From contig NZNM01000072.1 of assembly GCA_002694885.1 (NCBI GenBank), positions 36,639 to 100,638 of the forward strand: a stretch of 64,000 nt of DNA. The letters run 5' to 3'. Source of the stretch: Opitutaceae bacterium. GTDB taxonomy: Bacteria > Verrucomicrobiota > Verrucomicrobiia > Opitutales > Opitutaceae. The stretch's first letter is position 1. Every line of letters begins with the position of its first letter. Shown piece by piece: positions 10,513-20,200 of this stretch. A model generated the notes under the pieces. It had not been told where the DNA came from. It ran no database searches and worked only from the letters and a program-made list of their open reading frames with translations. A program made the position numbers and the translations under genes.

Positions 10513-11535
10513 GTGCAAGAGATTTGGCCGCAACTTAGAAATTGGGTCGCGAATGGCACTCGGTTTGCCACGGCCACGATCGTAGAAGCGTCTCGCCCGT
10601 CACCACGTGGGATCGGCTCGGTGCTGGCGGTCCGTTCGGATGGTGAAGCTTTCATCGGATCTGTGAGCGCAGGCTGCGTAGAAAGCGAAGTTATCGAGGC
10701 TGCAAAGACCTGTATGGAGGACGGTAAAACACGCTGGCTCAGCTTCGGTCCAGAAAGTGGATTCCCTTGGGAAGTAGCCTTGTCATGCGGTGGGAAAATC
10801 GTAGTCAGGGTTGAGCCATTTGCGGGCCAGAGTGACAGTGAGGTTGGCAGCCAATTGGCTCATAAGCTCGACGAAAGGGAGCGAGCGTTATTGTTGAGTT
10901 TTGAAGGGATCCACTGCCTGATTTCAGAGGATGGGAGCACTTATTCAAGTAAGGCGCTGCCCCATCCCTTGATAGAGAATGCCAAAGAGCACTTTCGTTC
11001 TGGAGGGGCGACGACAGAAATCGAGTGGGATAGTTCTAAAGCATTGTTTCGGGTCTTGGAGCGTCCTCGTAGGCTATTCGTAGTTGGGGCGGCGCACATA
11101 GCGATTCATTTGGTTGGATTCGCCCGGTCTTTGGGTTTTGAAACGGTCGTCATCGATCCGAGAGAGGCTTATGCCCGCCAAGATCGTTTTCCGGACCCGC
11201 CTCATGAGATCATCTGCCAATGGCCCGAGCAGGCCCTGAAAGACTTTAAAATTGTCTCGTCCGACGCTATCGCTGCTATGACTCATGACCCTAAGATCGA
11301 TGATCAAGCGCTTTCCATTTTCCTGGGAAGTGAAGCTGGCTACATCGGAGCCCTAGGAAGCTTGAAGAGTCATGCCGCTCGTTTGAAACGGTTGGGGAAA
11401 CTTGGTTTCGACCAAAAAAGCCTTTCGCGAATACGTGCCCCGATCGGTTTGGACATCAATAGCGAAACTCCGTCAGAAATCGCATTGAGCGTCATGTCGG
11501 AAGTCGTCCAGTGTTCCAACGCCGCTCGGAAGTGA
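10513..11535 (+). CDS. XdhC/CoxI family protein (Mo-hydroxylase maturation)
   Basis: GTG start; GIGSVLAVRSDGEAFIGSVSAGCVESEVIEAA and FVVGAAHIAIHLVGFARSLGFETVVIDPREAYARQDRFP. Confidence 0.88.
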   Translation: MQEIWPQLRNWVANGTRFATATIVEASRPSPRGIGSVLAVRSDGEAFIGSVSAGCVESEVIEAAKTCMEDGKTRWLSFGPESGFPWEVALSCGGKIVVRVEPFAGQSDSEVGSQLAHKLDERERALLLSFEGIHCLISEDGSTYSSKALPHPLIENAKEHFRSGGATTEIEWDSSKALFRVLERPRRLFVVGAAHIAIHLVGFARSLGFETVVIDPREAYARQDRFPDPPHEIICQWPEQALKDFKIVSSDAIAAMTHDPKIDDQALSIFLGSEAGYIGALGSLKSHAARLKRLGKLGFDQKSLSRIRAPIGLDINSETPSEIALSVMSEVVQCSNAARK

Positions 11536-12116
11536 TAGAGGGAGTCCGATTAGCTACGATCATCCTGGCTGCGGGCCTGTCAAAGCGGATGGGAAGGGTC
11601 AACAAATTGCTTATTCCGATCGATGGGCTTCCAATGATTCGCAGGGTGATGGATGCGGCCATTGAAGCGGGTTCAACCGACATTTACGTGGTAACGGGAT
11701 TCGAACGCGAACGCATCGAGTCATGCTTGACTGGATACGTTGTCAACTTTGTATACAATGAGTCCTTTCGTTCTGGGATGGGAACTTCCATAGCCGAAGG
11801 GATCAAAGCCATAGCCCGCCGAGGGTTTGAGGGAGCGATGATTCTCTTGGGCGATTTGCCCTACTTGAAATCCGCTACTCTGAATACAGCCGCCTCCGCC
11901 TTTTCCGAAAACCTAGATCGAAAGATTATCGTTCCTGAATTTGACGGGAAGCCGGGCCACCCGGTCGTTTTTCCCGAGTCGCGTTTCGACGAGCTGGCGA
12001 GGCTATCTGGTGACCACGGAGCTAAGAAATTGATCGCCAACCACTGGTCCGATGTTCTTCGGATTACTGTGGATGATCCAGGATCGATCCGGGATCTGGA
12101 TACGCTTAGCGAGTAG
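11511..12116 (+). CDS. MobA/MocA-like nucleotidyltransferase (molybdenum cofactor nucleotidyltransferase type)
   Basis: ATIILAAGLSKRMGRVNKLLIPIDGLPMIRRVMD, GMGTSIAEGIKA, GAMILLGDLPYLK, GHPVVFP; overlaps the 3' end of the XdhC gene. Confidence 0.85.
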   Translation: MFQRRSEVIEGVRLATIILAAGLSKRMGRVNKLLIPIDGLPMIRRVMDAAIEAGSTDIYVVTGFERERIESCLTGYVVNFVYNESFRSGMGTSIAEGIKAIARRGFEGAMILLGDLPYLKSATLNTAASAFSENLDRKIIVPEFDGKPGHPVVFPESRFDELARLSGDHGAKKLIANHWSDVLRITVDDPGSIRDLDTLSE

Positions 12117-12156
12117 ACTACTGGATCGTTTCAGGGTTTGAGGCGCTAGTCGCGTT

Positions 12157-13659
12157 CTAAGCCTCGATTTGAGGGCGCTTAGGATCCGGCCAGTCGATAT
12201 GGAAAAATTTTCCTCGCTCTTGATCGACGCGCTCGTAAGTGTGGGCTCCGAAATAGTCGCGTTGCCCTTGCAGCAAGTTGGCGGGAAGCCGGTCGCTGCG
12301 GTAGCTGTCGTAGTAGGCTAGCGAAGACATGAATGTTGGTATCGCGATTCCGCTTTGTGCGGCTGCTGCGACGACCTTTCGCCAGTTCGCCTGGCAACGA
12401 TCGATCTCTCCTTTGAAGTAGGGGTCGAGCAGTAGATTGGCCAGGTTGGCGTCTCGTTGGTAGGCCTCGTAGATTTTCTGCAAGAACGCTGCTCGGATAA
12501 TGCAACCGCCACGGAAGATCATGGAGATAGCGCCGAAGTCCAGATTCCAGTCGTATTCCTTTTGGGCGGCTCGCATGAGTTGGAACCCTTGAGCATAGGA
12601 GCATATTTTGGAGCAGTAGAGAGCGTCATGAATGGCTTCGATGAAGGCCGCCTTGTCGCCATCGAAGGCGTCGAACACAGGCTGGATGACATTAGAGGCT
12701 TCAACACGCTCCTCTTTTATGGCGCTTAGGAAACGGGCAAAAACGGCCTCTGCTATCGAAGGAGCGGGAATGCCCATGTCCAAGGCGTTCACCGAAGTCC
12801 ATTTTCCCGTCCCTTTTTGTCCGGCGGTATCGAGGACGATATCGACGAACGGCTTGCCAGTGACAGGATCGTCCTGTTGCAAAATATCCGCGGTGATTTC
12901 GATTAGAAACGAGTCGAGAACACCTTGGTTCCATTCGCTAAATACAGAGCTCATCTCCTTGGGGCTCATTCCCAAGAGCTTGCCCATGAGAGCGTAGGCT
13001 TCGCAAATCATCTGCATGTCGCCGTACTCGATCCCGTTGTGGATCATCTTCACGTAATGTCCGGCCCCGTTTTCGCCAATGTAGGTTGTGCAGGTGACGC
13101 CGCCACTTACGGGTTTGCCGGGCTCCGCACCCTCGATCGGCTTACCCGTCTCAGCATCGACTTTGGCCGCTATTGCTTCCCATATCGGCTTCAACTCTTC
13201 CCAAGCGGACTCTTTTCCCCCGGGCATCAGCGACGGACCGAACCGCGCGCCTTCTTCGCCTCCGGAAACTCCGGAACCGACGAAACGGAATCCCTTCTCA
13301 TTCAAATCCTTTTCGCGTCGTATGGTATCGGTCCACAGGGCGTTGCCGCCATCGATAATGATATCGTCAGGATCGAGAAGCGGGAGGAGGCCATCGATTA
13401 CGGCATCGGTCGCTTTACCAGCTTGAACGAGAATGATGATCTTTCTAGGGCGCTTTAGGGATTGAACAAATTCTTCGACCGATTGCGCTCCAACGAGCCC
13501 GCCAGGAGTATCCGGGTTTTCCGATACGAAAGCGTCGGTCTTTGACGTCGTTCGATTGTAGACCGAAATGCGGAAGCCGTGGTCGGCTATGTTCAAAGCG
13601 AGGTTTTGACCCATGACCGCGAGGCCGACGAGTCCGATATCCGATTGGGCTTCTGACAT
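12157..13659 (-). CDS. gnd: 6-phosphogluconate dehydrogenase, decarboxylating
   Basis: [75 protein letters not shown]. Confidence 0.95.
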   Translation of the reverse strand: MSEAQSDIGLVGLAVMGQNLALNIADHGFRISVYNRTTSKTDAFVSENPDTPGGLVGAQSVEEFVQSLKRPRKIIILVQAGKATDAVIDGLLPLLDPDDIIIDGGNALWTDTIRREKDLNEKGFRFVGSGVSGGEEGARFGPSLMPGGKESAWEELKPIWEAIAAKVDAETGKPIEGAEPGKPVSGGVTCTTYIGENGAGHYVKMIHNGIEYGDMQMICEAYALMGKLLGMSPKEMSSVFSEWNQGVLDSFLIEITADILQQDDPVTGKPFVDIVLDTAGQKGTGKWTSVNALDMGIPAPSIAEAVFARFLSAIKEERVEASNVIQPVFDAFDGDKAAFIEAIHDALYCSKICSYAQGFQLMRAAQKEYDWNLDFGAISMIFRGGCIIRAAFLQKIYEAYQRDANLANLLLDPYFKGEIDRCQANWRKVVAAAAQSGIAIPTFMSSLAYYDSYRSDRLPANLLQGQRDYFGAHTYERVDQERGKFFHIDWPDPKRPQIEA

Positions 13660-13828
13660 AATAGAGATTCGATTGAAGGGCGGCCATCTAACGGAGACCC
13701 AATCGAGCCATCAAGCCTGAACACGGCGTTCCGCAAATTTACTCCGGAATTGGTAAAACGGCGTGCTTGGGGAACGCGATTCGACCGGCGGTCTTTGCGG
13801 CGTTTGATCCCTTGGTCCAGACGTCGGC

Positions 13829-14092
13829 TCAAACTTTGCCCGGAAGCCAAGGGGCGATTGCGTCTACAATAGGTGTGAGCATTTCGGGCTCATTCCGGTG
13901 GTAGACCCAGCTCATGCAGATAATAAAGCAGGTGGTGCCGATGATGGGATACATGACCAGCTTGGGCAATTTGCTCAATGTTTTGAAGACCGAGTACGCG
14001 AAGATCACCCCTATCACACCCAAGGCGTATGGTAGCCAGGGTTGATTGTATAAGGGTTGAAGCGATTCAAATAGCCGTTCCACGTAGAGCAT
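13829..14092 (-). CDS. Small membrane protein, hypothetical
   Basis: 87 aa with two hydrophobic segments (WLPYALGVIGVIFAYSVF, LVMYPIIGTTCFIICMSWVY); co-oriented with moaE. Confidence 0.55.
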   Translation of the reverse strand: MLYVERLFESLQPLYNQPWLPYALGVIGVIFAYSVFKTLSKLPKLVMYPIIGTTCFIICMSWVYHRNEPEMLTPIVDAIAPWLPGKV

Positions 14093-14150
14093 CTTGTTAG
14101 CGTTAGTTCTCCACGTCCCTTAACGGACTTTATTGGCAAAACTCAAATGC

Positions 14151-14588
14151 TTATTCCAGGTCGCCCTTAGCGCAGTTTACCCACTCGTCAGGCCCGTTCT
14201 CGTAGCTCTCCCGCTTCCAAATCGGAACGCGGTCCTTGATTTCATCGATTATGTACCGGCAACTGTCGAAGGCGGCTCCGCGATGCGGGGAGCTGACGCC
14301 CACCCACACGGCTATATCGCCAATGTCGAGCGGGCCGACTCGGTGGATTGCCGCTGCTCCAGAAATTTCAAATCGGTCGAGCGCTTCTCCGATAATCCGA
14401 TCCCCTTCCTTTTCCGCTAGCGCAGTATAGGCGGAGTATTCCAATGCGTTTACTGGCTTGCCATCGTTGTGATTGCGTACCCAGCCCTCGAAGGACGCGT
14501 AGGCGCCGGCCACCTCGTTCTGCAGCTTCGAACGCAGTTCGTTGGGCTCGATGGCCGATTCGGAAATGAAAAAGCGATTCAGTTCCAT
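14151..14588 (-). CDS. moaE: Molybdopterin synthase catalytic subunit MoaE
   Basis: GAYASFEGWVRNHNDGKPVNALEYSAY, IHRVGPLDIGDIAVWVGVSSPHRGAAFDSCRYIIDEIKDRVPIWKRE; start placed at MELNRFF. Confidence 0.92.
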   Translation of the reverse strand: MELNRFFISESAIEPNELRSKLQNEVAGAYASFEGWVRNHNDGKPVNALEYSAYTALAEKEGDRIIGEALDRFEISGAAAIHRVGPLDIGDIAVWVGVSSPHRGAAFDSCRYIIDEIKDRVPIWKRESYENGPDEWVNCAKGDLE

Positions 14589-14595
14589 GATGGCG

Positions 14596-14835
14596 TCAGC
14601 CTCCGGCAACTGGAGGGATGAAAACTACGGTGTCGGCTTCTTGAAGCGATTGGTCCCATTCCGCGAAGTCTTCATTGACCGCTACTTTGAGCGCGGATCG
14701 ATCCAGGCTGAATCCGTGTTGGGCTTTCAATTCGTCATAAAGTGCTGCTGGGTTGCTCGCAGAAGTTTCCCAGAATTCCGAGCTGCAACCTCGTTGCTCC
14801 TTGAGCAGAGCATAGTATTCAATCGTCAACTTCAT
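14596..14835 (-). CDS. moaD: Molybdopterin synthase sulfur-carrier subunit MoaD
   Basis: 79 aa with C-terminal VVFIPPVAGG diglycine tail; upstream of moaE. Confidence 0.9.
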   Translation of the reverse strand: MKLTIEYYALLKEQRGCSSEFWETSASNPAALYDELKAQHGFSLDRSALKVAVNEDFAEWDQSLQEADTVVFIPPVAGG

Positions 14836-14863
14836 TGGTAAGTCATATTAAACCCCACCGTTG

Positions 14864-15337
14864 CTATGCCGCATAATCACTCTTTCCCCCTGTCTTTTCG
14901 ACGAGCCGGATGTTTTCGATGGTGATGCCTTTGGTAATCGCCTTGCACATATCGTAAAGCGTTAAGGCAGCGCCACTGACTGCAGACAAGGCTTCCATTT
15001 CAACGCCAGTTTTTCCGTCAGTCACGACTTCGGATCGCACCAATACACGTTCATCGTCGACCGTGTCGATTTGCAAATGGCATTTTGTCAATGGGAGTGG
15101 ATGGCACAAAGGAATCAGGTCGGAGGTTTTCTTGGCTGCCTGTATCCCGGCCAGAATGGCGGTATGAAAGACAGGCCCCTTTTTCCCCTGGATATCTTTG
15201 CCATCGAATTGGGACATAACAGCTTTGGTCAGATTGACGATAGCTTCCGCTTTCGCTGTCCGTCTGGTGACCGCTTTGTCCCCGACGTCCACCATGAGCG
15301 GCTGATCCTTGTCGTCCAGATGAGATAGTTTAGTCAT
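14864..15337 (-). CDS. moaC: Cyclic pyranopterin monophosphate synthase MoaC
   Basis: MVDVGDKAVTRRTAKAEA, AGIQAAKKTSDLIPLCHPLPLTKC, GVEMEALSAVSGAALTLYDMCKA. Confidence 0.95.
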   Translation of the reverse strand: MTKLSHLDDKDQPLMVDVGDKAVTRRTAKAEAIVNLTKAVMSQFDGKDIQGKKGPVFHTAILAGIQAAKKTSDLIPLCHPLPLTKCHLQIDTVDDERVLVRSEVVTDGKTGVEMEALSAVSGAALTLYDMCKAITKGITIENIRLVEKTGGKSDYAA

Positions 15338-15388
15338 AGTAGAACCCTTGAATGAGTGTGAGAAGTATTCTGCAGCTCGCTTTGCCGA

Positions 15389-16609
15389 TTAGACGCTCCA
15401 GGGATAGAAAGGAAACGGTACGCCTTTTTCAAACTCAGTTTGGCTAGAGGGAAGCTCCAAGAAGCCGTCGGTGCTAGCAACTGAGATGAAATCGCTCGAG
15501 GTGTTGAAAGGCAAGGGAGTTGCCCAAGGGCGAGCGTCCTCATCGATCTGGAGCTTGGCGGGCAGAAACAAGGTAAGGGGAGGAGGGAACCGGAAGGGCT
15601 CGCCGAGCAAAGCCTTTGGAGTTGGCGTAGAGTTTAAGCCGGAACTCAGATTCAATGCAGGAAGGGCGTAGCGATGGAGGCAAGTAAAGCAGGAGACGGG
15701 ATTACCTGGCAAAGCGAATACGTTTGGACGATGCTGAGCGGTATCGAGTGTTCCAAACCACAGAGGTTTGCCGGGTCGTTGGCTGACCCACTGAAAGGAT
15801 TTCCGTACACCGGCGCGTTCCAGAGCGTCAGGCAGGTAATCTTTTTTGCCTTTGGAAACCCCGCCGGCCAAGATGAGGATATCATATTGAGAGAGCGCTT
15901 CGCTAACGAACGATTCGGTCTCTTTCAAGTCGTCGACCAGGTGATGCCTCTCGACATTTTGGTAGCCAGCGGTCCGAAGGGCTATCGAAAGGGACAAGTC
16001 GTTCGATCGGCGAATTTGGTGAGGTAGCGGGGCAGATGCGATGTCCACTAGTTCGTCACCCGTAGTAACAATAAGGATACGCGGATCTTTGGCGACGAGC
16101 AGCTTGGATTTGCCAATGGAGGCGGCGATAGCGATTTCCTTGGCCGTCATGCGTCGCCCGGCCTTGAGGAGTTCTTGCTTCGAATGAGCATCGGATCCTT
16201 GCGGATGTATGCCAATGCCGGGTTTTACGATAACGTCGTCATTCAGCCGGACGACGTTTCCGTCTACGTTAGTGTCCTCTACCTTTATGACGCAATCCGC
16301 TCCGTCGGGAACGGGGGCGCCTGTCATAATTTCGATGCAGTCGCCTGGATTCCGAAGCTCGAGTTTTGGCTCTCCTGCGAAGCCGACACCTACGATGGAA
16401 AACGCGCCGGTTCCGCTGGAAGCGTCCGTCGAGGCGATGGCGAATCCATCGAAAGTGGAACGATTAAAGGGCGGCAGATCCCGGTCAGCCAGTAGCGGCT
16501 CGGCCAATACGCGATTCAAGCAGGACTCGATCGAAACCGTTTCCCGCGCCATTGGCGTCACATTTTCCTGTATTAGCGTCTGAGCTTCTTCGACAGTAAT
16601 CACGCGCAA
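15389..16609 (-). CDS. moeA: Molybdopterin molybdenumtransferase MoeA
   Basis: DRDLPPFNRSTFDGFAI, IMTGAPVPDGADCVIKVED, LILAGGVSKGKKDYLPDAL, ALPGNPVSCF. The ORF opens at 16726, but similarity begins near RVITVEEAQTLIQ; a TTG at 16607-16609 is a plausible start. Confidence 0.88.
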   Translation of the reverse strand: MRVITVEEAQTLIQENVTPMARETVSIESCLNRVLAEPLLADRDLPPFNRSTFDGFAIASTDASSGTGAFSIVGVGFAGEPKLELRNPGDCIEIMTGAPVPDGADCVIKVEDTNVDGNVVRLNDDVIVKPGIGIHPQGSDAHSKQELLKAGRRMTAKEIAIAASIGKSKLLVAKDPRILIVTTGDELVDIASAPLPHQIRRSNDLSLSIALRTAGYQNVERHHLVDDLKETESFVSEALSQYDILILAGGVSKGKKDYLPDALERAGVRKSFQWVSQRPGKPLWFGTLDTAQHRPNVFALPGNPVSCFTCLHRYALPALNLSSGLNSTPTPKALLGEPFRFPPPLTLFLPAKLQIDEDARPWATPLPFNTSSDFISVASTDGFLELPSSQTEFEKGVPFPFYPWSV

Positions 16610-16747
16610 GTGATTGAGAATCCCGACCGGCTTGGCAAGGCCTGGATGTCGGAACGATCTCAGCAGCCAAAAAAGTTCCCGCGTCGCGCCGTTCTTGGGA
16701 GCGCGCATTGGCGTCAACAAGAACAAAAAAACGCCGACAGTTTTGTT

Positions 16748-16820
16748 TAGGAAGCTCGCTTGCGAGCGATTGTTTCGCTGGAATGGCTTCTCGTTGATTC
16801 GCTCGCAAGCGAGCTTCCTA
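16748..16820. repeat. Inverted pair of REP-like palindromes (BIME-like)
   Basis: TAGGAAGCTCGCTTGCGAGCGA at 16748-16769 and its exact reverse complement at 16799-16820; each arm contains the internal palindrome GCTCGC-TT-GCGAGC. Confidence 0.75.
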
Positions 16821-16914
16821 CAATGGTCACGATTCTATCAGTCGCCACCAACGCCCGAAATGCGGAATCAGCCCTACGATTCGGTTTTTCAAGCGACTTC
16901 CAGGACACTCATTC

Positions 16915-18069
16915 ATGAAAAGCCTTTTCAAAGCGAGGCTCAGTCGCAATCTTCCTGGATCCATGGCCGACCCGAGCTTCACATACGTTTCCGGACCAGA
17001 TGACTTTCTGGCCAACCGAGCAGCGACCAAGCTTTGGAAGTCGATGAGCTCGGAAGTTGACGACGAGTTCTCAATCGAGGTGATCGACGGAAATGCGCTC
17101 AAAGTCGAAGATGTGGAAACCCTTGTGAGCCGGCTCCGAGACGCGACGCAGACGCTGGGGCTGTTTGGCGGCCGCCGCGTTGTTTGGCTAAAAGGCTGCA
17201 CGTTTTTGGCTGACAACAAAACGGGACGAGCTGAAGGCACGCAAACGGCTTGCCAGGACCTGCAAGAAATCCTGGAGGTGATTCGACCCGAGGACGTTGG
17301 CGTCTTGATTTCCGCCTCGCCGGTCGATCGTCGAAAGCGTTTTCCGAAATGGCTGGAAAAGCATGGCGAGTACGTTGCCTCGGGAGGAGTGGATTCGAAA
17401 GGCAATGGCGCGGAGGCATTGGCAGCGATTTTGGAGGAGGAGTGCTCGTCCATGGGAGTCGAGATCGGTTCGCACTCTGCAGAGGCCCTGACCAGCAAAG
17501 TTAACGGCAACTCGCGACTCCTGATCGAAGAGGTCAGAAAACTGGCGACTTATTTAGGACCTGAAGGAGGAGAGATTACGCTAGAGCTTATCGAGGAGCT
17601 CGTACCGAACTTTGGCGAAGGCGACTTTTTCGAAACCACCGAAGCGTTTTTCTCCCGCAACTTGGAGTGGACACTGCAGGCGCTTCGCAGGCATTTTTTT
17701 GCTGGTAATGACGCCCGGCCGGTAATCGCGTCACTGCAGAACCGCAATAGACTGCTCATACAGCTTAAATCTTTGGTTGACGGGGGTGAGATTCAAGTTG
17801 TTGGCCGAGGGATTGCCAAGCCGGGTTTCGAGCGAGCTGCTGACAAATATCAAGACCGCTACGCTGGGCTTTCCGATAAGAGCAACTACAACGTTTTCAC
17901 ACAAAACCTCTGGTACATGGGTAAGTTGCTGGGAGCTCGAAAAATGCCTTCGCTGAAGCGGTTGATCGACCACCAAGGCGAGTTCATCCGGGTATTCGAG
18001 GAGATCATAGAGAGACCTGGAGAGCAGGAAGAAGCCCTGCGCAATCTAGCCATCCGTTGCCTCGCATAG
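16915..18069 (+). CDS. holA: DNA polymerase III subunit delta
   Basis: FTYVSGPDDFLANRAATKLW, LSRLRDATQTLGLFGGRRVVWLKGCTFL, LLIEEVRKLATYLG, ETTEAFFSRNLEWTLQALRRHFF. Confidence 0.8.
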   Translation: MKSLFKARLSRNLPGSMADPSFTYVSGPDDFLANRAATKLWKSMSSEVDDEFSIEVIDGNALKVEDVETLVSRLRDATQTLGLFGGRRVVWLKGCTFLADNKTGRAEGTQTACQDLQEILEVIRPEDVGVLISASPVDRRKRFPKWLEKHGEYVASGGVDSKGNGAEALAAILEEECSSMGVEIGSHSAEALTSKVNGNSRLLIEEVRKLATYLGPEGGEITLELIEELVPNFGEGDFFETTEAFFSRNLEWTLQALRRHFFAGNDARPVIASLQNRNRLLIQLKSLVDGGEIQVVGRGIAKPGFERAADKYQDRYAGLSDKSNYNVFTQNLWYMGKLLGARKMPSLKRLIDHQGEFIRVFEEIIERPGEQEEALRNLAIRCLA

Positions 18070-18156
18070 AAGTCTAGCTAGACTCAATTTCGAATCGCAG
18101 GAATTCAGGTTTAAGGTTGCCCCCGGACTGTTTCGTTCCTTTCACTCCCGAACCTC

Positions 18157-19338
18157 ATGCGAATCTGCCTGTTCACAGATAGCTTCTTGCCCTACATCTC
18201 AGGAGTCAGCTCGGCGGTATTCAACCAGGCGAATGAGTTGGCAGCCCGAGGCCACGAAGTCACTATATTCCATCCGCGACCGAAGCGTGAAGATAGGTTG
18301 GATCAGGTGGCGGGCTTGAATCCCGAAATTAAGCTCTTTGCCCTGCCGCTATCGGTGCCTACACCGAACATACCGAAGCTTCGCTTCTCTGTGCCGCTTT
18401 TCCTTTTCACCTACAGGAGATTGCATATCGCTTCCCCGGATCTCATCCACGTGCATACCGAGTTCGGCTGCGGGTTGGAGGGCATGCTCCTAGGTCGTTG
18501 GAAGCGAGTGCCGGTCATCGGAACCTTCCACACCTTTTTCGCGGAGCCAGAATATTTGAAGCAGTTCCACATTCCTAACTTCGCATTCACGCGCAAGGCG
18601 ATGTGGAAGTACTCGGTGACCTTTTTCAACCGATGCAGTCATATAGTCAGCCCATCTAAATCGGTTAGGGAAAATCTAGTGCAACGGGGACTCTCGACGA
18701 GCACGACATTGCTTTCCAATGGCATCGAGCGAATCGACTTTCGCCCGGAAGCGGAGATCCGTGAATTTCGACAGTCGCTTGGCATCGACGATTTCGCCTT
18801 CATCTATGTGGGCAGAATTTCGCCGGAGAAATCCCTGGAAATCCTCATCGGAGCGTTTGCCCAAGTTTTACGGGTGAATCCGAAGGCTAAACTGGTAATT
18901 GTCGGAGCAGGCCCATCGGATCCGGATATAGACAAGCAGTTGGCCAGTTTAGGGATCGAGAATTCTGTAGTGCGCGTTGGCCGGATTGAACGAGATATTC
19001 TCATGAAAGAGAATTACCCGCTTTTGGGCGACGTATTCGTTACCGCTAGCAAGACCGAGAACCAGCCGGTGAGCCTCCTTGAGGCGATGGCCTTCGGGCT
19101 GCCCATGATCGGTCCGCGAGCAAAAGGGATTCCCGAGCTCGTCGCTCATGGTGAGGATGGACTGATATTCGATCCAGATGATGAATACGCCATGGCCAAT
19201 GCTATGGTCAGGCTGATGAAAGACGATTCCTTGCGATCGGAAATGAGCGCGGCCGCAAAACGGAATGCCAACGAGCATCGTATCGACAAAGTCGGCGACA
19301 AATTGGAGTCGATCTATCTTGAGGCGATAGAAGAATAG
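18157..19338 (+). CDS. Glycosyltransferase family 4 protein
   Basis: FTDSFLPYISGVSSAVFNQANELAARGHEVTIFHP, FIYVGRISPEKSLEILI, VTASKTENQPVSLLEAMAFGLPMIGPRAKGIPELV. Confidence 0.92.
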   Translation: MRICLFTDSFLPYISGVSSAVFNQANELAARGHEVTIFHPRPKREDRLDQVAGLNPEIKLFALPLSVPTPNIPKLRFSVPLFLFTYRRLHIASPDLIHVHTEFGCGLEGMLLGRWKRVPVIGTFHTFFAEPEYLKQFHIPNFAFTRKAMWKYSVTFFNRCSHIVSPSKSVRENLVQRGLSTSTTLLSNGIERIDFRPEAEIREFRQSLGIDDFAFIYVGRISPEKSLEILIGAFAQVLRVNPKAKLVIVGAGPSDPDIDKQLASLGIENSVVRVGRIERDILMKENYPLLGDVFVTASKTENQPVSLLEAMAFGLPMIGPRAKGIPELVAHGEDGLIFDPDDEYAMANAMVRLMKDDSLRSEMSAAAKRNANEHRIDKVGDKLESIYLEAIEE

Positions 19339-19340
19339 CG

Positions 19341-20057
19341 TCAATCGTACCCAAGTTGTTTCCGCGCCTGTTTTACGCTGGGCAAGTTTCGGACCCTATC
19401 TAGAATATCAAGGCTGCTTTGAGGGATGCGAGGCGCCTGGACCTTAAGAGACTTGATTTTATCGCCTCCGTCGTCGGTTCCCCATTTCCAATCGTAGCCG
19501 CTCGGGGGAGGGTAGGAGTCGGTTCCCTCGCTCCGTTCCGAACCCAGGAATCTAAACAGCTTGCCGGTCCATTCGATAGGGTCGCTCACAAGATCTTCGT
19601 ATCGTATCCAAAAATTGGAAATGCCGTCGTCTGGAAAACGCTGGAGTAGATTTAGGTAGACATCGGCCCAGTAGCGGTTGGCCAGCCAGTTATCCGCCCG
19701 TTTCGGTATCAACGTTTCCGCTTTTCGAAAGGCCATTTTCCGAAGCGACGCTGTAGTGGTATGGACGTCTCGGGCAAGAATGACGCGCTTGTGGTCGGCT
19801 ACATTGGGAAGCCGAGGATAGGAATCGATCTCGTTAAACCAAGCGGGCCGTTTCAAAACGATGATTCTCTCCTCGCTCAAGTTAGAGACTTCCTCTTCGG
19901 CGTTGTCAGATTGAAACTTCTGGAAGTTGGTCTCGGGAAGGCTGCTGATATCCGGGGCAGCTGACATGAGTGCTTTGAGCAATGTGGAACCGGATCGCAT
20001 CACACTTAGCTCGAGGGCGATGGTCTTCTTAGCGATTGCTTCGGACGGATGGGTCAT
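19341..20057 (-). CDS. Sulfotransferase family protein
   Basis: LELSVMRSGSTLLKALMSAAPDISSLPETN (PAPS 5'-loop-like), FWIRYEDLVSDPIEWTGKLFRFLG. Confidence 0.8.
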   Translation of the reverse strand: MTHPSEAIAKKTIALELSVMRSGSTLLKALMSAAPDISSLPETNFQKFQSDNAEEEVSNLSEERIIVLKRPAWFNEIDSYPRLPNVADHKRVILARDVHTTTASLRKMAFRKAETLIPKRADNWLANRYWADVYLNLLQRFPDDGISNFWIRYEDLVSDPIEWTGKLFRFLGSERSEGTDSYPPPSGYDWKWGTDDGGDKIKSLKVQAPRIPQSSLDILDRVRNLPSVKQARKQLGYD

Positions 20058-20200
20058 AGCCGAGCCGCATGCAAGCCCGGCAATTGCGGAGCCACAACTA
20101 GAAAATTCGACGAGTCGAACCTTGCCTTGAACCCTTGGCGAATCGAGTAGGTGGAAAATGCTTTAAATTCTCTCCTTCGAGCACAGGGTCATATTCGCCT

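Noticed and set aside
12179-13850. Numerous ORFs antisense or out of frame to gnd (e.g. 12179-12604, 12925-13458)
   Set aside because: They overlap a strongly supported gene, have low-complexity/Arg-Ser-rich translations and no recognisable motifs.
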